DNA from: Paguma larvata
Lineage: Eukaryota; Chordata; Mammalia; Carnivora; Viverridae
Assembly (NCBI GenBank): GCA_030068075.1
Contig: CM057829.1
Span: 89,147,889 to 89,211,888, forward strand
Length of the DNA: 64,000 bases
Reading direction: 5' to 3'
Shown in pieces: positions 63,058-64,000 of the stretch. The translations under genes and the position numbers were made by a program. Every line of letters starts with the position of its first letter. Position 1 is the first letter of the stretch. The notes beneath the pieces were generated by a model. It searched no databases and was not told the origin of the DNA. It saw nothing but the letters and a program-made list of their open reading frames with translations.

Positions 63058-64000
63058 ATTTCCTTTTTAAATACAAGGTAATGAGAGTGGGTTGATTAAA
63101 TTTTGTTAGATTTCCTTTTTGTCTCCCTAAACCTAAGAGCATTTGACACTCAGCAAAAAAAATGAATGGATGCATATTCAAACAGTGCCAAACAGAAAGA
63201 TAAGACATCAAGTATGAAACTTGGCCAAATGTCTTACTCTTTGAGTAACCATTCCAATGAAGAGCAAAATGGTTTCAAATTTGTTACTGCCACAGATTAG
63301 AAACAGCAAGTATTTAAAAGTCTTCATTGTGAGTTTAACTGCAGGATGGAGTTTTGCCCAACAGGGGGACGCTCATTTACCTACAATAGGTTTTTTTTTT
63401 TTTTAACTAAAACAAATGGATTTTATCATCAAGTATGACATCATTGTTTTCTTATTGGAGTAACATACATTTAAAACCTAAATGTGGCCAAAAAATAAAG
63501 CAGGAAATAGCTACTGGTTAATAAAAAAAAAATTCTTTAAACAAACGCAGCTGCTAAATCAGATTTTTCTATCTGGAATTAACAGTATTCCTGGTTACAA
63601 GGATAAGAATTTATATTTACCCATTTTAACATGTCACAGTCAGCCCAACATTCTAACAACTATAGCCATATAGAGAAGAACAAAAGAAACACACAATCAA
63701 GGTAAGTACAAAATATGGTTAATGCTTTCCCGATACAGATTATGAAACTCAGGAGACTTGTTATAACAGGTGAAATATTTCACTTATCTTGAGCTTTCCT
63801 CAATTTTACATTCAGCTTAAAGTAGAACAAATGATTCTTGATTTTTCCTCATGAAAATTTCACCATTTATCAAGTAAACGTAGGAATGAAAAATCTAAAA
63901 TGGTAAACACTGTGGAAGTAACAAGAACCTTGGGAGAAAATGGCTGTATCACTTTAGAGCATGCAATATGGACATATTTAGATACGTGTCCATAAATCAA

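Larger units (their letters stand above)
47153..64000 (-). other. ASCC3: ASCC3 intron (partial, runs off the right edge)
   Basis: This is the sequence 5' of the first visible exon. The next upstream coding block should end in an Asp-Glu dipeptide, because the visible exon opens in phase 0 with LFELLG. I searched for it by eye and did not find it, so the earlier exons probably lie past 64000. Apart from the listed repeats, 47160-47840, 49960-51395, 60330-62655 and 63060-64000 are AT-rich and I recognise nothing in them. Confidence 0.75.

Noticed and set aside
47161..64000. Further upstream ASCC3 exons
   Set aside because: I looked for a block ending in Asp-Glu before a GT donor and for the preceding N-terminal sequence and saw none; a profile search could still find a short exon.

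Overview
The window is eukaryotic nuclear DNA from a carnivore, almost certainly a felid. About two dozen copies of a tRNA-derived SINE are present. Their head reads GCGCCTGGGTGGCTCAGTCG and their body has the GCTGACAGCTCAGAGCCTGG form typical of cats rather than dogs. Carnivore-type LINE-1 (L1) copies and older mammalian repeats (MIR, L2, MaLR LTRs, hAT and Tigger DNA transposons) fill most of the rest. There are no bacterial features, operons, rRNAs or CRISPR arrays.

The only cellular gene I can support is ASCC3, on the minus strand. It encodes the Ski2/Brr2-like helicase of the ASC-1 complex and the ribosome-quality-control trigger complex. The whole window appears to lie inside this gene. 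Six coding exons are visible, in transcript order: 47033-47152, 42487-42691, 41626-41767, 40891-41016, 12599-12799 and 12004-12144. All have GT/AG borders. Spliced, they cover the end of the N-terminal extension and the first half of the first RecA domain (Walker A APTGAGKT, motif Ia APMKALAAE, and the TGD motif). Phases match at every junction except the one after the first exon. That exon is one base short, so its two halves read as ASCC3 in different frames. The shifted frame meets a TAG early in the next exon. This is either an assembly or sequencing error or a real loss-of-function allele. The earlier exons (roughly 285 N-terminal residues) and everything after motif Ib must lie outside the window.

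Layout: 1-12003 is an intron with SINEs, an L1 ORF1 fragment, a Tigger MITE and a reverse L1 fragment. 12004-12799 holds two exons. 12800-40890 is a 28-kb intron with an old L1, a twin-primed L1, a solo endogenous-retrovirus LTR of 820 bp with a perfect 6-bp target duplication, MaLR LTRs, and an L1 carrying a nested SINE. 40891-47152 holds four exons. 47153-64000 is an upstream intron with a purine-only microsatellite, an L2 block, and a 5.6-kb composite of two L1 copies in tandem.

I found no convincing new biological system. The items most worth checking are the ASCC3 frameshift, the composite L1, the twin-primed L1, the solo LTR, and one short open segment at 47842-47952 that I cannot explain.
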